Source: Breznakiella homolactica
Lineage (GTDB): Bacteria > Spirochaetota > Spirochaetia > Treponematales > Breznakiellaceae
Direction of reading: 5' to 3'
DNA length: 64,000 bases
Assembly (NCBI RefSeq): GCF_016616095.2
Contig: NZ_CP067089.2
Location: forward strand, 3,100,001 to 3,164,000
The notes under the pieces were generated by a model, which ran no database searches, was not told where the DNA came from, and worked only from the letters and a program-made list of their open reading frames with translations. Made by a program: the position numbers and the translations under genes. Below are positions 17,110 to 26,630 of this stretch, piece by piece. Position 1 is the first letter of the stretch. The number at the start of each line of letters is the position of its first letter.

Positions 17110-17997
17110 TTAAAAACGCTTTGAGAATGTTATACTGGTTTTTCCCGATAAAATGGAATCACTGACCGAGCTGTCCCGGATAATGCCCAAAAAATTGCCC
17201 GTAAAGGCGACATTGACGGACCATGTACCGCCGTGGTGGCCGGCGGAAAACTTCGGCAGAACCTGGGGGGAGAAGAACCATTCCCCGTTGGTAACACAGA
17301 CCCCGGCGTTAATCCCGATAACCGCGTTGATGTTTATAAAAAAATTATTTTTAAAAATCCAGGTATAGGAATATCCGGCGTTGGGCCCGAAATGGATATA
17401 GTGCATTTTTTCACTGTACCGTCCAATAAGTCCATCCTCCGAATGGATGGATGTATAAAACATGCCGAATCCGAGGAGGGCGCCCCCGCTGGAGACCGTC
17501 TGCATCCGGTTAAGGGTGTAGGCGGCCCGGAGGGAATGGACTTCGTTGTTGAAAATATACATACCGCTGACCCCGGCGGAAAAAAGCGCCAGATCGGTTT
17601 CGTCGATATTGGCGGTTCCCTCTTCCAGGTGGAACCCTTCGTATTTCCTGCAGAAAGCTTCCACCGCCAGGATGTTGCCGAAATAGGAGACGGAAAAATC
17701 AAAAGAATCGGTCTTGGAAAATTCATGATTGTAGAGGAAGGGTATGGAAATCGAGAAACCCAGGGAAATCCGTTTGTAGGTAGCGCCTATTCCGATATCG
17801 ATGGGTCTGTTCGAAGTGTACTCATCTTCCGGCTCACGGTGTTCGGTAAAACTGAGAAAATTGTACTTCAAAGAAAATCTGACGGCAAAATCATTTCCAA
17901 AGGATTGAATCGGGGCGTCCTGCGCCCGGAGCGCCGGCAAAGATACAATGAGGAAAACAAAAATCCCCGCGGCGCGCCGCAGCTTACTGGGATTCAT
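17110..17997 (-). CDS. Outer-membrane-like protein (DUF4421-like)
   Basis: A 295-residue protein with a signal peptide (GIFVFLIVSLPALRAQ, cleavage after ALRA). The mature part is a run of alternating strands such as GIGATYKRISLGFSISIPFL and ends in ITFSKRF, the terminal Phe typical of outer-membrane barrels. The overall pattern resembles DUF4421, though I cannot confirm it. AAGGGG precedes the ATG, which overlaps the end of the AI-2E-family gene by 14 bases. Confidence 0.65.
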   Translation of the reverse strand: MNPSKLRRAAGIFVFLIVSLPALRAQDAPIQSFGNDFAVRFSLKYNFLSFTEHREPEDEYTSNRPIDIGIGATYKRISLGFSISIPFLYNHEFSKTDSFDFSVSYFGNILAVEAFCRKYEGFHLEEGTANIDETDLALFSAGVSGMYIFNNEVHSLRAAYTLNRMQTVSSGGALLGFGMFYTSIHSEDGLIGRYSEKMHYIHFGPNAGYSYTWIFKNNFFININAVIGINAGVCVTNGEWFFSPQVLPKFSAGHHGGTWSVNVAFTGNFLGIIRDSSVSDSILSGKTSITFSKRF

Positions 17998-19183
17998 CGG
18001 GTTTCCCCTTTTTTCTGCGGGAAGGAAGGCGGATTTTTTTCCGCCGCGGAGGATCTTCTGCCGGGGGCTCTCCCGCCAGAGGGCTGCCCGCAGCCTTAAG
18101 CCGGCTATTAACCTGTTCCCGGAGCAGGGCGTATATCACCGAACAGAGGGGAACGAAAATGAGCATCCCCGCAATTCCCATGAGATCGCCGCCGACAACA
18201 ACGGCCACCATAACCCAGATGGACGGCAGCCCCACGGAGGTTCCCACCACATGGGGGTAAATCAGGTTGCCTTCTATCTGCTGGAGCACCAGGAAAAGAA
18301 TGACGAATATCAGCGCCTGGACCGGGCTGATCATAAGGATCAGAAACCCGCCGATAAAACAGGCGATAAAGGCGCCGAATATGGGTATCAGGGCGGTGAT
18401 ACTCACCAGAACGCTGATCATCAGCGCGTAGGGGAGCCGGAGGATATTCATGGAGATGAAGAACATCAGGCCCAGGATACAGGCTTCGAGACACTGGCCG
18501 GAGAGGAACCGGGAAAAGGTGCCGTTTGCCAGGGACGCGACGGAAAAGAACCGGTCCGCCCTTTCTTTGGATAAAAACGCGTAGACCAGTTTTTTTGCCT
18601 GGAACCCGAGTTTTTCCTTCTGAACGAGAATATACATGGCAAAAACCAGGGCAATAATAAATGAACCGATGGTGCTGACCGCGGACACGGCGGCGTTTAC
18701 GGTGGAATCGAGGAAACTGCCCACACCCACCCTGAAAAACCCGAAAACGTAATTCCGGATTTCATCCCAGTTTATTTCAATTTGAGAAAGCCATTCGATT
18801 ATCCGCGGATTGCTGCTGAAGAAATCATTCCCCCAGGTCACCAGCTTTTGGATAAACGCGGGAAAGGCGGTTCTGAGGGTATCAAAGGTCCGGCCCAGTT
18901 CGGGGATAACCAGAACACCGGCCAGTACGATTATACCGGCGAAAAGCACCAGGGTCAGGACCAGACTTACAATCCGCTTAAGCTTGAACCGCCGTTCCAG
19001 CGCCGCCATGGGAACATGCACAATAAACGCGATACAGGCGCCGAGAATAAAAGGAAAGACCAGACTGAAGAGCCGGCCGATGAGCGCCGCAAAACGGTCA
19101 AAATACGTGACCGCCAGCAGGGCGGCTCCCGCGATCAGGGCGTATCCGGCAAATTTTTTAAATGATGTATTATCCGTATTCAC
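17984..19183 (-). CDS. AI-2E family transporter (PerM/DUF20)
   Basis: A 399-residue inner-membrane protein of the AI-2E exporter family: an N-terminal pair of helices (LVFPFILGACIAFIVHVPM), a cytoplasmic amphipathic region (LSQIEINWDEIRNYVF), then the conserved block FLSGQCLEACILGLMFFISM and PIFGAFIACFIGG followed by VVGTSVGLPSIWVMVAVVVGGDL. Members export autoinducer-2, ions or unknown solutes; there is no sign of AI-2 chemistry nearby. GTG 19183 is preferred because GAGG lies six bases before it; the TTG at 19195 is the alternative. The C-terminus is strongly basic (RRKKIRLPSRRKKGK). Confidence 0.85.
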   Translation of the reverse strand: MNTDNTSFKKFAGYALIAGAALLAVTYFDRFAALIGRLFSLVFPFILGACIAFIVHVPMAALERRFKLKRIVSLVLTLVLFAGIIVLAGVLVIPELGRTFDTLRTAFPAFIQKLVTWGNDFFSSNPRIIEWLSQIEINWDEIRNYVFGFFRVGVGSFLDSTVNAAVSAVSTIGSFIIALVFAMYILVQKEKLGFQAKKLVYAFLSKERADRFFSVASLANGTFSRFLSGQCLEACILGLMFFISMNILRLPYALMISVLVSITALIPIFGAFIACFIGGFLILMISPVQALIFVILFLVLQQIEGNLIYPHVVGTSVGLPSIWVMVAVVVGGDLMGIAGMLIFVPLCSVIYALLREQVNSRLKAAGSPLAGEPPAEDPPRRKKIRLPSRRKKGKPDESQ

Positions 19184-19242
19184 ATGAAACCTCAAGTTTT
19201 TTAAACCCGTACCGGGGTGATTTTTGCACCCCGTTCACGGTA

Positions 19243-19542
19243 TCAGCACCCGTACCGGGTCATATCCACCGATCCGGCATCGCTTACCGCCACACCTTCG
19301 CCGCGCAGAAGCAGAATCTGATCTTCCCTGCCTTCTCCCGGGCGCAGGGCGATCCTGCCGTCGGCCTTTATGATCCGGTGCCAGGGCAGGTTCTGGGATT
19401 CCGACATGGAGTGGAGTATCCGGGCAACCTGCCGGGCGCCGTTGGAAAGGCCCGCCTTCCACGCGATGTTCCGGTAGCTCGAGACACGGCCCGCCGGAAC
19501 CGCCTTGATTGCCTGGATTATGCAGAAGGTCGTCTCGGTCAT
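19243..19542 (-). CDS. Alkyltransferase-like DNA-repair protein (ATL)
   Basis: A 99-residue protein homologous to the C-terminal domain of O6-alkylguanine-DNA alkyltransferase: helix-turn-helix with arginine finger (SNGARQVARIL) and the active-site loop LPWHRII. In methyltransferases the loop reads PCHR; here Trp54 replaces the acceptor Cys, which is the hallmark of ATL proteins. These bind O6-alkylguanine without repairing it and hand the lesion to nucleotide-excision repair. It stands alone between the AI-2E-family gene and the transglutaminase operon. The start lacks a clear ribosome site. Confidence 0.85.
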   Translation of the reverse strand: MTETTFCIIQAIKAVPAGRVSSYRNIAWKAGLSNGARQVARILHSMSESQNLPWHRIIKADGRIALRPGEGREDQILLLRGEGVAVSDAGSVDMTRYGC

Positions 19543-19622
19543 ACAGCAACAGTATGCCCTGTTCAGCCGGTTTTTTGAAGTATCCCGGGCGGAATTACCA
19601 AAACATGGGGCGCCCTGAAGCC

Positions 19623-22600
19623 CTACCGCGCCGTAAACAGGAGATTCCCCAGATTTTCCGCCAGCCGTCCCATGGCTTTGGATGAAAGGTCCCCGGCGGG
19701 AATGGTATGCCGGGCCGCGGATATTCCCCTGCCCGCATCGAAGAGTTCACAGAGGGCTTCCGTTCCCTGCAGCGTAACGGTCAGCCTGAACCGCGGCGCT
19801 TCTCCGGAAGGCCGGATATCGAACCCGGCGCCGGAAAGTGCCCGGACGAGCCGTCTTTCGGCAGACCGCGGACCGCTTCCGGAATCAACGGTCAGTCCCA
19901 CCGGGAAGGCTATGCCGTGCTGTCTGAGGGCGCCGGCATTGAGAGCGTACAGCCGCTCCGCCGCGTCCCGGGATACCGCCGCTTTGTCCCGCCCCGCGGC
20001 GTGCCGGGCGATTACCCGGTAGGCTTCCGCAATCATATCCCGTTCCCAGAGGGAATCGAATTCCACCAGGGCGGCTTCGGCGGGAGCGGTTTTTTTCAGC
20101 AGCCGCCCTTCTTCCAGCTCATAGGAGGGAGCGGATTCCGGTATCAGGGGGACTTCAAAATCCCGGGCACCCCTGAGGTACGTCAGCCCCCGCCGGGGAT
20201 ACGCCGCAAAGGCGGTATAGTAGTTTGACAGGGCATCCAGGGTCTGTCCCTGGGCGGCGTAGGCGTCCGCGGCAATGAGGCTGTACTTCTGGAACAGAAG
20301 TTTATTAACTTCCGCCTTGAACCGGTACGAAACGCCCCGGAAGATATTTTTGACACCCTCTCCGAAACCGGTATAGGGTTTAAAAGCCGCGGACTCGGCC
20401 AGGCCCCGGTAGCTGTCATATAAAATTTCATGGATATCCCGTTTATAGCGGTTGGGGTTGATCCCGTAATTGATCATCCACGATAGGTCATTGGAGGAAA
20501 GTGAATCCTCGGCGTACAGCCGGGCTTCCTCCAGGCGTCCGGCGATCCGGTACGCCTGGGCAAGGCTGATTTTCGAAAGCGGCGACCGGTCCCGTTCGTA
20601 GGCTTCTCCGTATTCGATAAAGGCCTGGGGAAAATCGAGCCGCCGGAGGAACAGCTCTCCCCGGGCCAGCCGTCCGGAGGCCCGGTCCGCCGCGGCCAGG
20701 GACGCGTTGGTCCGTTCGTAGGCATCGGCAAAACGGTAAAAGCGCGTTTCCAGTATGGAAAGGTTGTAATTAGCCACCGCGGTAAACACCCGGTCACCGG
20801 TCTCCTCACCCTCCGCGATTGCTTCGAGATAGCGTTCCTTGGAGTCCCCGTAACGGAACATATCGGAATAGACCGTACCCAGGGTCATGGAAAAATTCAT
20901 GTCCGGACCGAACCGCTCCAGGGCGCTGAGGAGCAGGGCTTCCCCCTCCGCCAGACGGTGGAGTTTATAGTACATCCAGGCCAGATCCCCGATAGCCGCG
21001 GGGCTGTCCGGATCAAAGATAAGGAGCCGTTCAAGGTAAACCACGGACAGGGCGTCGCGGTTGAGATGGCCCGCGGTCCGGGACAGCCGGTACAGGAGAT
21101 CGGGATCATTCGGGGTTATCCGTTCCACCGACCTGAATTCATCCCAGGCTAGGTTGTACAATCCCCGGGAGTAATACAGCGAACCCAGGGACCAGGGGAA
21201 CCGGGTATCCTGGGGATACAGACCGGAACCGCGGGAATACAGCTCTATCGCCCGGTCCCAGTTTTCCGCGTTCTGGGCGTTAAGGGCCTGAAAAAACAGG
21301 GTATCCGCGGATTCGGAACCATCCTGGGATTGTATCCGGTCACCGGTGAGGGGAATAAGCAGGAGCAGCAGTACCATGAATGCCGTTCCGCCGGAACGGG
21401 GCCCTGCGGACCGGGAATTCTTTTTCGGGGGAAGGACAAGGCTCAGGGGCGGAAGAAGCCAGGCCAGAGCCCTGCGGTACCAGGGAACCAGTCCGCGGTA
21501 ATTCCCCGAAAAAACGGTGTACAGCGTCCGCATCTGGCGCCACTCATCACGTCCGTACTGCGGAGAAAACCGGGCGGCGGAAAAAGCCTGGTACAGCCGG
21601 TACAGCCCAAGGCCGGCCCGGCCGTCGATGCTGAACGACCATTCACCGTCGGTTTCGGAAATGCTCCTCCGGTATCCCGCCAACGCCAGCCGCCGTTTCG
21701 CGTGGATCCAGCAGAAGGAAGATTTTTTCCGCGGATTCTTTGAAACCATTGAAGCAATCCATGATCCCGAACGCATCAGTATACATACAAGGACGTACCC
21801 GAATAAAACCAGAATAACCCAGCTTCTGCGGAGAAAACGCTGTACTTTTCTGCCCAGTGCCGCCAGGGAGGATCCTGAGGAATCGTCCTCACCGGTATCC
21901 TTGGCCTGGAGACCGGAACGGTTCTGGAGTATCTCCCGCATAAGCCGCTCGAAAAGGTCCCGGGAGGTCCCTTCGGAAAAACGGTATTCTTCGCCTTCGG
22001 CCAGAAAGTTTGTGGTAGGATCGTACTCAATCCAGCCGTAACCGGGATAACGGACTTCGACCCAGGCATGGGCCATGTCGGACCGGACCGGAAAGTAGTC
22101 AAAGGTATTGGTCTCAGGATCAACGAAAAAACCAACCGCCACCCGGGCAGGGATGCCCAGGGAACGGAGCAGGAGGGTCATGGAAAACGCAAAATAAGAA
22201 CAATAGCCCTTTTTCGATTCAAAAAGGAAATACCCGAGCTGATCGCCGTCAGGGGCAATACCCGGTTTGAGGCTGTACCGGTATTCACCGTATTTCAGCC
22301 GTTCATAAACCATCTGGATTTGGTCCCAGTAACCCCGGACATTTCCGGTCAGCTCCCGGGCGTATTCGGCAATCCGCTGGTCCCCGCCGTAGTCGGTATA
22401 GTAAGCGTATTCTTCGGGGGAAAGTCCCAGTACGCCGGGGCCGGGCTCGCCCCGCACGGAATCGATCAGTTCAAAAGGCATAGCTTCGCTGACCCGGCTC
22501 CGGACGGCATAGGCTGATTTAAAGGACGAAGCGTCCCAGGTGCGGAAGGGAGTAACCGATACCGGCTGGTTCAGGGCAATAAACGCGGACGCGTCAAAAT

Positions 22601-23552
22601 TAACGAGAAAATATTCCTGATCGGTAAACCGGGCTTCGATGGTTTCCTCGTGGCTGAGCTCCCGGGAACTGTCGGGAAGCCGCTGGGGGTGGATCGCCTC
22701 GTCCCGGGTTTCATCAAGAAAGAACCCCTTTTTCGGACCGTAACCGGAAAGAACGAAACGGCGGAGCAGAAGGTGGAAATCCTCAGGATCTTTCCGGACA
22801 ATAAGGACAAGATCGTCATTGAGGCTTATTTCGCTCTCCAGGCGTAGAAACTGGGAAAAATCAAATTTGAACAGATTTGGCTGCAGAAGGCCGCCGCCCT
22901 GATTCACCGCCCGTTCCTCGGAAGGTTTTATCAGAAGCAGACCGCCGATAAAAACCAGGGCCAGAACCGCCAGAATACCCTGTACGCGTTCCATCCTGCG
23001 TACCCGGAATACCGGATCAGTTGTCAGGATAAGAGCGATCATCTGGAGGAACAGGATCCCCCCGAATACGAGGATCATCGTAACCGGCATGCGGTACAGT
23101 TCCATCTCCGATGTTTTAACCGCGGAGAAAATTACCAGGAGGAGCGCATCGGAAGCAATAATATCCCCCCGCAGGAACGAACGGGAACGGCAGGCAAAAT
23201 AACTCGTCAGCGAAGCCCAGTAATACGGAACCAGGGAAACAAAGTTATTCCTGTCCATACCCAGCAGGAGGGAATCAAAAAAAACAGTGTTCCCGGTACG
23301 GAAAAATCCCGGAACCGTAATAAACAGCCGCGCAACCCATGGAATAAGAACAAGGACAAAGACGGCGGGCAGAACCGGAAGCCGCTGTTTTTCCAGGGTC
23401 CAGGCCGCGCCCAGGGCAAAAAGAACATTAATCAAAAAAAAGGAGGTATCAGCCAGATCACCGGCAATGAGCCGGAACTGGTAGAGTATGCCTAACAGCG
23501 CGGCGGAACGGACTATAAATGCGGCGGTACTAGGCCTTGAACGAACGGGCAT
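19623..23552 (-). CDS. Transglutaminase-like membrane protein fused to a TPR protein
   Basis: A 1309-residue protein. Residues 1-220 form several membrane helices (TgpA/DUF3488 type). A transglutaminase-like domain follows with triad Cys451 (GYCSYFAF), His495 (HAWVEV) and Asp511 (WIEYDPT). After a further helix (VILVLFGYVLVCILM) and a DUF4129-like segment, a second hydrophobic segment near residue 770 (FMVLLLLLIPLTG) leads into tetratricopeptide repeats (NWDRAIELYSRGSGLYPQD and on) and a C-terminal beta domain. The TPR half looks like an exported protein with its own signal anchor, joined to the transglutaminase. ATG 23552 has GGAGGGG just ahead; the open frame to 23885 overlaps DUF58 coding sequence. 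Likely works with the MoxR ATPase and DUF58 protein encoded just upstream. Confidence 0.85.
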   Translation of the reverse strand: MPVRSRPSTAAFIVRSAALLGILYQFRLIAGDLADTSFFLINVLFALGAAWTLEKQRLPVLPAVFVLVLIPWVARLFITVPGFFRTGNTVFFDSLLLGMDRNNFVSLVPYYWASLTSYFACRSRSFLRGDIIASDALLLVIFSAVKTSEMELYRMPVTMILVFGGILFLQMIALILTTDPVFRVRRMERVQGILAVLALVFIGGLLLIKPSEERAVNQGGGLLQPNLFKFDFSQFLRLESEISLNDDLVLIVRKDPEDFHLLLRRFVLSGYGPKKGFFLDETRDEAIHPQRLPDSSRELSHEETIEARFTDQEYFLVNFDASAFIALNQPVSVTPFRTWDASSFKSAYAVRSRVSEAMPFELIDSVRGEPGPGVLGLSPEEYAYYTDYGGDQRIAEYARELTGNVRGYWDQIQMVYERLKYGEYRYSLKPGIAPDGDQLGYFLFESKKGYCSYFAFSMTLLLRSLGIPARVAVGFFVDPETNTFDYFPVRSDMAHAWVEVRYPGYGWIEYDPTTNFLAEGEEYRFSEGTSRDLFERLMREILQNRSGLQAKDTGEDDSSGSSLAALGRKVQRFLRRSWVILVLFGYVLVCILMRSGSWIASMVSKNPRKKSSFCWIHAKRRLALAGYRRSISETDGEWSFSIDGRAGLGLYRLYQAFSAARFSPQYGRDEWRQMRTLYTVFSGNYRGLVPWYRRALAWLLPPLSLVLPPKKNSRSAGPRSGGTAFMVLLLLLIPLTGDRIQSQDGSESADTLFFQALNAQNAENWDRAIELYSRGSGLYPQDTRFPWSLGSLYYSRGLYNLAWDEFRSVERITPNDPDLLYRLSRTAGHLNRDALSVVYLERLLIFDPDSPAAIGDLAWMYYKLHRLAEGEALLLSALERFGPDMNFSMTLGTVYSDMFRYGDSKERYLEAIAEGEETGDRVFTAVANYNLSILETRFYRFADAYERTNASLAAADRASGRLARGELFLRRLDFPQAFIEYGEAYERDRSPLSKISLAQAYRIAGRLEEARLYAEDSLSSNDLSWMINYGINPNRYKRDIHEILYDSYRGLAESAAFKPYTGFGEGVKNIFRGVSYRFKAEVNKLLFQKYSLIAADAYAAQGQTLDALSNYYTAFAAYPRRGLTYLRGARDFEVPLIPESAPSYELEEGRLLKKTAPAEAALVEFDSLWERDMIAEAYRVIARHAAGRDKAAVSRDAAERLYALNAGALRQHGIAFPVGLTVDSGSGPRSAERRLVRALSGAGFDIRPSGEAPRFRLTVTLQGTEALCELFDAGRGISAARHTIPAGDLSSKAMGRLAENLGNLLFTAR

Positions 23553-24759
23553 GAACCCCTCCTTTCCGGCCGTAAATCCCTGCGCACAGCTCCGCCGCTT
23601 CACGCTGGCGGCCGCTGCTGTAAAGGAAAACCAGCTCAGTTCTGAGCCTGTTTCCCCGGGTTTCCATAAATTTATCCAGTACCGAGGCTCCGCCGTATTC
23701 CCTGGGCAGGGCAAAGAGAACAACCCCCCGTTCATCAGCGGCGCCGGGAAGTTTCCCCGCTTTCTCAAATGGTTCCGCCGCCGGGAAAGCGAGAACCGCG
23801 GCAGCCTCGCCGGCTTCCCCGCCCCCGGCAAGGCCGCTCCCGTTGTATCCGATAAAGACATCCGCACCGCGGCGGCAGTAATCAAGGATAAGCGTCAGGG
23901 CATGGGAGCAGAGCAGATCCACTCCCCTGCGGGCCTCTTCAGGGGTATACAGCGCCGGATCCGCCGAAGCGTCCACCAGTAAAATAAGTTTCGACCGCGG
24001 CGGCGGTTCCGGTTCGCCTTCACGCACAAAGAGGTCCCCGGCATGGCTGTAAAGTTTCCAGTTAATTCGCCGGGGATCGTCACCCGGAATATACGGTCTG
24101 TGATCAATGAGATCGTCGGAACGAATAAAGCTGGGCTCCGTACGGTCTTCCCTTCCTCCGGATTGAACGGAAACGGGAAGTAAATTTTCCGCCGCCCGGG
24201 GCGAAGCAAGGATACGCACATCCGTATCCGCCGCCGCAGGGAGGGCGCCCCGGAAAAATCCAAACACATCCAAAACCGATAAGGCGTCGTCCCTGCCGGA
24301 ATAGGCGCCCCGTTCAGGAACCTCCAAGGCCGGCAGCGCGTTGGCGCGCCCCGGATCAAAGGCGTGATGCAGCTGCCTCCCATCCCTGGTAGAAAGAAAA
24401 AACTCATACCGGATGAGCAAACCCGGAAGCCGGACCAGCCTCCGCCGGCAGCCCCAAGAAAAAATAAGTTCCGCGGCATCCCCGGCGCGGAGCTGTTTCG
24501 GCATAAACCGCACGGTCATGGCCGCAGGGCTTTTCCGGTGAATGATAAGAACTATTACTATCCCAAAAAAACAATACCCGAGAATGCATACCAGAACCGC
24601 CCCCACTAATGTGAGAGCCAGTTCACCGCGAACCGTGCCGGCGGTGAATGCCAATATTGTAATGAGCAGAATAAACAGACCCAGAGTTTGAGGAACCGGG
24701 ATAAAGCGCAGAAGTTTCCGGATCGGATCAGACTTTTTTAAGCCCATTGATTCTGGCAA
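23530..24759 (-). CDS. DUF58 domain protein
   Basis: A 409-residue protein with two N-terminal membrane helices (TLGLFILLITILAFTAG and VLVCILGYCFFGIVIVLII) and a C-terminal DUF58 domain with the signature DHRPYIPGDDPRRINWKLY and a metal-site-like LILLVDAS (von Willebrand A-like strand). DUF58 proteins are encoded with MoxR ATPases and transglutaminases, as here, and are thought to act in protein assembly or envelope maturation. The TTG at 24759 has GGAG at seven bases; an ATG at 24747 is the alternative. It overlaps moxR by 32 bases and the transglutaminase gene by 23. Confidence 0.85.
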   Translation of the reverse strand: MPESMGLKKSDPIRKLLRFIPVPQTLGLFILLITILAFTAGTVRGELALTLVGAVLVCILGYCFFGIVIVLIIHRKSPAAMTVRFMPKQLRAGDAAELIFSWGCRRRLVRLPGLLIRYEFFLSTRDGRQLHHAFDPGRANALPALEVPERGAYSGRDDALSVLDVFGFFRGALPAAADTDVRILASPRAAENLLPVSVQSGGREDRTEPSFIRSDDLIDHRPYIPGDDPRRINWKLYSHAGDLFVREGEPEPPPRSKLILLVDASADPALYTPEEARRGVDLLCSHALTLILDYCRRGADVFIGYNGSGLAGGGEAGEAAAVLAFPAAEPFEKAGKLPGAADERGVVLFALPREYGGASVLDKFMETRGNRLRTELVFLYSSGRQREAAELCAGIYGRKGGVHARSFKA

Positions 24760-25675
24760 GGCCGATCTCCCGTATAATTTTTTCAGCCTGCGCCCGGGGA
24801 TCCCGGAGTTTTACTCTGTGGGCGAGAACCGGGACAACCAGGGAAACCAGATCTTCATCGGTTACAAAATCCCTTCCCCGGACCAGGGCCAGGGATTTAG
24901 CCGCTTCCAGCAGATGGAGTCCCGCCCGGGGGGAAGCACCCAGAACAAAAGCCCGGTGTATCCGGGTATCCCTCACAATATCGGCAATAGCCTCTTTGAG
25001 GTTCTGATGGCAGAAAACTTTTTCCGCCGCGGCCCGGGCCTCAATAAATTCCGACACCGTAAGCGCCGGCTCAAGTTTTTCCAGACAATGGCCCGAAGGA
25101 TCATCCTCCAGGATGGAAAGCTCCGCGTCCCGGTCGGGATATCCCAGGGTGAGGCGCATCATGAACCGGTCAAGCTGGGCCGCGGGGAGCGGGAAGGTTC
25201 CTTCACTTTCCACCGGATTCTGGGTGGCCACAACGAAAAACGGCTGGGGCGGATAATGGGTCGCTGAGCCGATGGTAACCTGGCACTCAGCCATAACCTC
25301 CAGCAGGGCCGACTGGACCTTCGGGGTTGTCCGGTTTATCTCATCGGCCAGTACTATGTTGGCCAGAACCGGCCCGGGAACGAAACGGAACGAGGCCGTT
25401 TCCGGATCAAATACATCCACCCCGGTAATATCATACGGCAGAAGATCCGGAGTAAACTGAATGCGTTTAAAAAGAAGCCCGCCGCCGTTATCAGCGGATA
25501 TGAGCTTAGCCAGGGTCTTGGCCACCGTGGTCTTCCCGAGACCGGGATTATCCTCAATAAGGACATGGCCCTTCGCGAGAACCGCCGCTACGAGGTATTC
25601 CAGAAATTCCCGTTTACCCCGGATGATCTTTTCCGCGCCCCGGATGAGCCTTTCCGCTGTATCTTCGATTTTCAT
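24728..25675 (-). CDS. MoxR-family AAA+ ATPase
   Basis: A 315-residue cytoplasmic ATPase. Walker A is NPGLGKTT (43-50), Walker B IVLADEINRT, with sensor 1 VVATQNPVESEGTFPLPAAQ and the MoxR-specific LDRFMMRL and ASPRAGLHLL. MoxR proteins act as chaperones for maturation of partner complexes, commonly with von Willebrand A/DUF58 proteins, which matches the next gene. First gene of the three-gene operon; a promoter is seen just upstream. Confidence 0.9.
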   Translation of the reverse strand: MKIEDTAERLIRGAEKIIRGKREFLEYLVAAVLAKGHVLIEDNPGLGKTTVAKTLAKLISADNGGGLLFKRIQFTPDLLPYDITGVDVFDPETASFRFVPGPVLANIVLADEINRTTPKVQSALLEVMAECQVTIGSATHYPPQPFFVVATQNPVESEGTFPLPAAQLDRFMMRLTLGYPDRDAELSILEDDPSGHCLEKLEPALTVSEFIEARAAAEKVFCHQNLKEAIADIVRDTRIHRAFVLGASPRAGLHLLEAAKSLALVRGRDFVTDEDLVSLVVPVLAHRVKLRDPRAQAEKIIREIGLARINGLKKV

Positions 25676-25684
25676 GCTTCTATA

Positions 25685-25713
25685 AGCATACCACCATGTA
25701 CCGGCGGTTTCAA
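25685..25713 (-). promoter_or_regulatory. Promoter of the moxR operon
   Basis: On the minus strand TTGAAA (25713-25708) and TATGCT (25690-25685) are separated by exactly 17 bases, good sigma-70 hexamers, ending ten bases from the moxR ATG. Such a short leader leaves no room for a full ribosome site, so another promoter further upstream is possible. Confidence 0.4.
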
Positions 25714-25822
25714 TGACGGTGACGGTAACCTATGGCATGGCCGATGTTTTACTTAGTATATACCATCACGCGGATATGCTATCCTGGGATGACTTGATAT
25801 ACTAAAAAACAAGGGGCTATGA

Positions 25823-26554
25823 ATGAAACAGGCGGTATTCGGACTTATTATTGTGGTGTGTTTTCTCTCGGGGTGCGCGTCGATGGGAAAACCGAAGGAC
25901 ATGTCCGGGTATGCCCCGGTCGGTATTGTTGCCGTAACATCGAATTACGATATTCTGTGGGTTGGGGAGCAAGCGCGGTCCAGTTCCAAGGGTGTCGAAA
26001 CGGTGCGGAATACCCTTGGTTTGAGCGCTGATAAGGAAGATGTATATAACTCGGATGCCGAAAATCTTATTAATGAAGCCGAAACCATTCTGCGGAGTCT
26101 GTTATCCCACTCAGGTATAGGGGAATTCGCCGACAAAAATACGGTCATCAATTCGAGATCCTATCAGAACGCGGAACTCGATTCCCGGGCCGTAAAAAAC
26201 AACGATACCGCCGCCGAGGGTTATAAATTAATAAACAGCGGAGACAAGCAGCTTGCGGCGGACCTTGCCGCGGAAACAGGGATCGGCAGCAGTATGTTTG
26301 TGCGGTTTAATTTTTCCAAGGATCTTTCTTCCGGTATCGGAAAAACCGGGACCATGAGGGCAATAGTTACCATGGCGGTTACAATTATCAGCGCCGATGG
26401 TAAAACCGTTTATAAAAAATCCGGAGATTATACCAGCAGGGCAAAAATATCAGTTTCAGGCGGAGCGTACGATAACGATGAACTGATGGATCTTTTTTAC
26501 GCGACCATCAGCGACGCCTGCTACGACTTTACGGATCAATTCACGCAGCAGTAA
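25823..26554 (+). CDS. Hypothetical lipoprotein
   Basis: A 243-residue lipoprotein with signal MKQAVFGLIIVVCFLSGC (lipobox LSGC, Cys18). The mature domain has a beta strand, a helical middle (DAENLINEAETILRSLLSHSGI) and strands ending SADGKTVYKKSGDY, a layout common in treponemal surface lipoproteins. No family is assigned. AAGGGG (25811-25816) sets the start. It is monocistronic, closed by a bidirectional terminator. Confidence 0.7.
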   Translation: MKQAVFGLIIVVCFLSGCASMGKPKDMSGYAPVGIVAVTSNYDILWVGEQARSSSKGVETVRNTLGLSADKEDVYNSDAENLINEAETILRSLLSHSGIGEFADKNTVINSRSYQNAELDSRAVKNNDTAAEGYKLINSGDKQLAADLAAETGIGSSMFVRFNFSKDLSSGIGKTGTMRAIVTMAVTIISADGKTVYKKSGDYTSRAKISVSGGAYDNDELMDLFYATISDACYDFTDQFTQQ

Positions 26555-26582
26555 GCCGTGTCCAACCGAAGCCGATAAAAAA

Positions 26583-26616
26583 ACCGGGAACCTTGAAGGT
26601 TCCCGGCATTAAAAAG
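26583..26616. terminator. Bidirectional terminator
   Basis: CCGGGAACCTT and AAGGTTCCCGG (26583-26605) form a perfect hairpin flanked by an A-run on the left (AAAAAAA from 26576) and TTAAAAAG on the right. It separates the convergent lipoprotein and peroxiredoxin genes; the left A-run gives a good U-tail for the minus-strand transcript. Confidence 0.7.
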
Positions 26617-26630
26617 AAAACGTCCGATTT

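Noticed and set aside
23553..23885. Upstream extension of the transglutaminase frame by 111 codons
   Set aside because: The extension overlaps DUF58 coding sequence in another phase, and GGAGGGG marks ATG 23552.
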